A DNA stretch of 5,754 nt from Methanosarcinales archaeon (GTDB taxonomy: Archaea > Halobacteriota > Syntropharchaeia > Alkanophagales > Methanospirareceae): NCBI GenBank assembly GCA_003661125.1, contig QMVO01000124.1, positions 1-5,754 of the forward strand, read 5' to 3'. Under the pieces are notes generated by a model. That model ran no database searches. It was not told the origin of the DNA and was given only the letters and a program-made list of their open reading frames with translations. Position numbers and translations under genes: made by a program. Positions 5,275 through 5,754 of the stretch are shown here, one piece after another. Numbering within the stretch: the first letter of the stretch is position 1; every line of letters starts with the position of its first letter.

Positions 5275-5278
5275 AAAA
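5271..5278 (+). promoter_or_regulatory. TATA-like element before the small membrane-protein gene
   Basis: ATATAAAA lies inside and just after the right half of palindrome copy 2. A start ~25 bp downstream (about 5300) would leave a ~20-nt leader containing AGGAGAG (5308-5314), a suitable ribosome-binding site for ATG 5321. The spacing is self-consistent, but the call is by eye only. Confidence 0.4.
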
Positions 5279-5320
5279 CGTTAGCTGACATGCGCCAAAA
5301 AGACAACAGGAGAGTGAAGC

Positions 5321-5608
5321 ATGACGACAGCATGGTCCGATCCTAGTGTGATAGTGTCCATTCTCCAGTTCATATGGACAGTCATTGTAACGTTTGTTGC
5401 TGCCTGGATTATGGTCTATTTCTTCAAGGCCTTGACACCTACTTTGAAGCTGACCGTTAGGCCACGTCGAATTCTGGGTAACAACAAGTTGATAATCATT
5501 GAATTTGAGCTTGAAAATGTGTCGAAGGTAGATATCCCTAAAGATAAGGCTTTCGTCAAAGTCAGTCGTCAATCACCCTTGCAAACCGATTCGACCAACA
5601 CTCGGTAA
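5321..5608 (+). CDS. Hypothetical small protein with one N-terminal membrane helix; C-terminus probably truncated
   Basis: A 95-residue ORF with a credible start: AGGAGAG at 5308-5314 is 6 nt before the ATG. Residues about 10-36 (SVIVSILQFIWTVIVT onward to VYFF) form one strongly hydrophobic helix. A positively charged, beta-rich region follows (about 42-80, with LKLTVRPRR, LIIIEFELENVSK and AFVKVSRQ), which could be a small cytoplasmic or external domain anchored to the membrane. I do not recognise the family. The last ~15 residues (SPLQTDSTNTR) look unlike the rest. They overlap, in another frame, sequence that encodes a PIN domain, so the original C-terminus was probably replaced by a recombination or deletion near 5575-5600. 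The upstream palindromes suggest regulation. It may be functional in short form or be debris. Confidence 0.5.
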   Translation: MTTAWSDPSVIVSILQFIWTVIVTFVAAWIMVYFFKALTPTLKLTVRPRRILGNNKLIIIEFELENVSKVDIPKDKAFVKVSRQSPLQTDSTNTR

Positions 5609-5754
5609 TTTCAGCGCTATTTGATGAAAGCAATCCAGAGAGGAAATCACTCACAGAAGCTTTTTTCGCGGAAATAGGAAACTTTGAGACTTTCATCTCC
5701 GAAATTACGGTTGCTGAGATTGAACGCACTCCCGACATGGAACTCCGAAGCAAA
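5590..5754 (+). pseudogene. PIN-domain (VapC-like toxin) fragment lacking its start, continuing past the window end
   Basis: Frame 5590-5754 reads FDQHSVISALFDESNPERK, then LTEAFFAEIGNFETFISEI and TVAEIERTPDMELRSK. This is the start of a PIN-domain ribonuclease: an aspartate before S-V-I-S-A-L-F-D (first strand and helix), then the conserved glutamate in ISEITVAEIERTPD. Such proteins are the toxins of VapBC-type systems and cut RNA with Mg2+. Upstream the frame is open only back to 5548 (TAA at 5545-5547) and holds no ATG, GTG or TTG. The normal N-terminus (a few residues ending in L-D-T) is also altered to FDQH. The gene appears to have lost its first codons when joined to the preceding membrane-protein gene. 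No antitoxin is seen. The 3' part is outside the window, so nothing can be said about the remaining acidic residues. Confidence 0.65.

Noticed and set aside
5180..5572. Minus-strand frame of 130 codons across the palindromes and the small membrane-protein gene
   Set aside because: Its product has no recognisable domain, and the plus strand has a better start, ribosome-binding site and membrane helix. Not fully excluded, because the region is disordered.
5562..5753. Minus-strand frame opposite the PIN fragment
   Set aside because: The plus strand encodes a clear PIN-domain signature across the same bases; the minus product is a shadow.
1..5754. CRISPR array, tRNA, rRNA or riboswitch
   Set aside because: No regularly spaced identical repeats, cloverleaf sequence or conserved RNA motif was recognised; the repeats at 293-414 and 5210-5274 do not have array structure.

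Overview
The window reads as a stretch of an anaerobic genome, most likely a euryarchaeon of the methanogen / ANME / Archaeoglobi kind. This lineage call is inference. It rests on: an F420H2-oxidase-type flavodiiron protein with a paralogue beside it; a small single-domain siroheme sulfite reductase of the type known from methanogens; a short NifB without an extra NafY-like domain; A/T-rich TATA-like elements; a 26-nt pyrimidine run after one gene (an archaeal-style end signal); and heavy use of AGA/AGG and ATA codons together with strong Shine-Dalgarno (SD) sites. No rRNA, tRNA or CRISPR array was seen.

Layout. Positions 1-264 hold the C-terminal end of one flavodiiron protein (FprA type). 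A 180-nt gap follows, with an orphan SD and a conspicuous inverted repeat built of ~11-nt subrepeats. Next is a two-gene unit of a short rubredoxin (445-585) and a complete FprA (587-1780), separated by one base. A 55-nt A/T-rich gap with a promoter-like element leads to a second tight pair: a small siroheme/[4Fe-4S] sulfite reductase-like protein (1836-2504) and NifB (2506-3408), again one base apart. A 132-nt gap leads to a 466-residue FAD/pyridine nucleotide-disulfide oxidoreductase of the CoA-disulfide reductase / NADH oxidase / persulfide reductase family (3541-4941), which ends in a pyrimidine tract.

From about 5050 onward the DNA changes character and looks like accessory debris: an internal scrap of an IS200/IS605 TnpA transposase with its HVH motif, two copies of a long palindrome 40 bp apart, a small gene for a protein with an N-terminal membrane helix, and a PIN-domain (VapC-like) toxin fragment that has lost its start and is fused out of frame to the end of the membrane-protein gene.

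How the genes may work together. Rubredoxin plus FprA is a classic O2- (or NO-) reducing module. NifB builds the 8Fe-9S-C precursor of nitrogenase cofactors, and its ninth sulfide is reported to come from sulfite in vitro. A sulfite-handling siroheme enzyme directly upstream, probably translationally coupled, is therefore a pairing worth testing. The flavoprotein disulfide/persulfide reductase would fit the same redox/sulfur theme, but its NAD(P)-binding site departs from the family consensus. No nifHDK genes are visible here, so whether NifB serves a nitrogenase cannot be told from this window.
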